Shown here: positions 6,572 through 7,167 of the stretch, in pieces
Position numbering within the stretch: the stretch's first letter is position 1
Layout: each line of letters starts with the position of its first letter
Source: Sulfurovum sp.
GTDB lineage: Bacteria; Campylobacterota; Campylobacteria; Campylobacterales; Sulfurovaceae
Assembly (NCBI GenBank): GCA_024763575.1
Contig: JANTFF010000029.1
Location: 1 to 7,167, forward strand
DNA length: 7,167 nt
Reading direction: 5' to 3'
The notes under the pieces: generated by a model
The model's database searches: none
Told to the model about the DNA's origin: nothing
Seen by the model: the letters and a program-made list of their open reading frames with translations, nothing else
Program-made: the position numbers and the translations under genes

Positions 6572-6923
6572 AAAAGTTTTTGTAGATACTTGTATTGTTA
6601 TAGAGTATCTAAAAGATAATTTATCACTACAAAAGTCAAATTGTTATATAAATCATATTGTACTTATGGAATTATATATAGGTGCAAAGAACAAACAAGA
6701 CCTCAAAGAGATAAAATCTAAGCTTCAAGGGTTTAAATTATTGCAAACAAATCAAGAGATTATTAATCTCTCTACACAAATAATTGAACACTTTTCATTA
6801 TCTCATAATGCTAAAATTCAAGATGCAATAATTGCTTCTACTTGCTTAATAAATAGTCTGCCTATAGCTACTTATAATATTAAAGACTTTAGATATATTC
6901 CTAATTTGGAGATAGTAGGTTAA
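6558..6923 (+). CDS. vapC: PIN-domain ribonuclease toxin, VapC family
   Basis: This 121-residue protein is in the usual VapC size range. The acidic active-site residues of PIN nucleases are in place: Asp10 in FVDTCIVIEYLK, Glu38 in IVLMELYIGAK, Asp89 in KIQDAIIAST, with Asn107 and Asp110 in ATYNIKDFRYI near the end. VapC toxins are Mg2+-dependent endoribonucleases that cut specific tRNAs or rRNA when free of antitoxin. The ATG at 6558 overlaps the antitoxin gene and places the beta-1 strand (KVFVDT) near the N-terminus, as expected. All catalytic residues are kept, so the toxin appears functional. It sits between the energy-conversion operon and a gene remnant, with no terminator visible on either side. 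Confidence 0.88.
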   Translation: MLGNRKVFVDTCIVIEYLKDNLSLQKSNCYINHIVLMELYIGAKNKQDLKEIKSKLQGFKLLQTNQEIINLSTQIIEHFSLSHNAKIQDAIIASTCLINSLPIATYNIKDFRYIPNLEIVG

Positions 6924-6947
6924 TAAACAAAAGATAGCTGGAAGTAG

Positions 6948-7167
6948 AAACTATTGAACATACATGAGTTAGCAGAGAAAGGGTTATTTGTTGAGGCTGT
7001 TTTTTATAGACCGATTAGCGTTGGAAAACCGTCGGATACCGTCGGAAATGACCGATTACAACCAATTACGACCGATTACGACCGATTAATTTTAGAATAT
7101 TTAGAAAAAAATAGACGAATTACTAGAAAAAAGGCTAAAAGTATTTTAGAACTTGGGGAGACTAAGG
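6948..7167 (+). pseudogene. 5'-truncated C-terminal part of an AlbA_2/RecG-like ATP-binding regulator; continues past the right edge
   Basis: The frame is open from just after a TAG at 6945-6947 to the end of the window, about 73 codons. From a possible TTG start at 6954 the residues run LNIHELAEKGLFVEAVFYRP, followed by a polar spacer with SDTVGNDR. The rest, RLILEYLEKNRRITRKKAKS then ILELGETK, reads like the beginning of a winged-helix domain. This order (a strand ending in FYRP, a repeat-rich spacer, then a winged helix) is what I know from the C-termini of AlbA_2-domain (Schlafen/RecG-like) putative transcriptional regulators. The N-terminal DNA-binding and ATP-binding parts are not present upstream in any frame, where vapC lies instead. 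A short gene using TTG with GGAAG at 6940-6944 is the alternative, but a remnant fits better. The spacer is encoded by 10-bp repeats. Confidence 0.5.
7028..7090. repeat. Imperfect 10-bp tandem repeat array inside the coding frame
   Basis: Two units of ACCGTCGGAT/A (7028-7037, 7038-7047), a 3-base step (7048-7050), then four units related to ACCGATTACG (7051-7060, 7061-7070, 7071-7080, 7081-7090). A separate related copy, ACCGATTAGCG, is at 7010-7020. The array is visibly richer in G+C than the surrounding DNA. It encodes the spacer before the winged helix. Because 10 is not a multiple of 3, gaining or losing one unit would shift the frame. Confidence 0.8.

Noticed and set aside
7028..7090. 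CRISPR array or iteron-type origin
   Set aside because: The units are only 10 bp, contiguous and without spacers, and lie in an open coding frame. There are no cas or replication genes nearby.

Overview
The window is AT-rich and tightly packed, with every supported gene on the + strand. Codon usage is strongly A/T-biased. The SPOR-domain tail at the left edge resembles the RlpA proteins I know from Campylobacterota, and Mrp-linked group 4 respiratory modules also occur there. I therefore favour a Sulfurimonas/Sulfurovum-type Campylobacterota bacterium. This is inference from style and gene families, not from a search.

Layout. Positions 1-382 hold the 3' end of a SPOR-domain protein, probably RlpA. 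An 81-base gap (383-463) carries a TATAAT -10 element directly beside a perfect 8-1-8 palindrome. Positions 464-6231 form one unbroken operon of eight membrane-protein genes whose ends overlap by 1-11 nt: mrpF, mrpG, a DUF4040/MbhD-like gene, a fused MbhE-MrpB gene, mrpC, mrpD, a second antiporter-like subunit (NuoL/HyfB/MbhH' type), and a NuoH/HyfC/MbhM-type subunit. A 61-base gap (6232-6292) carries an extended -10 promoter. It is followed by a VapBC-type toxin-antitoxin pair (6293-6923). Positions 6924-7167 hold what looks like the 5'-truncated C-terminal part of an AlbA_2/RecG-like ATP-binding regulator, containing an array of 10-bp repeats.

How the genes work together. The eight-gene operon encodes almost the whole membrane arm of a complex-I-like machine of the Mbh/Mbs (Mrp-containing) kind. 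The Mrp F, G, B and C subunits and the D/E-type domains form the Na+/H+ antiporter-like part. Two MrpD/NuoL-type subunits supply lysine/glutamate ion channels. The NuoH-type subunit is the usual coupling piece that docks to a hydrophilic redox arm. The window contains no redox arm (NuoB-, C-, D- or I-like subunits) and no MrpE. The place just after the NuoH-type gene is taken by the toxin-antitoxin pair and the gene remnant. Either the redox genes lie further downstream, or are elsewhere in the genome, or this is an orphan membrane arm. This is the most interesting open question in the window.
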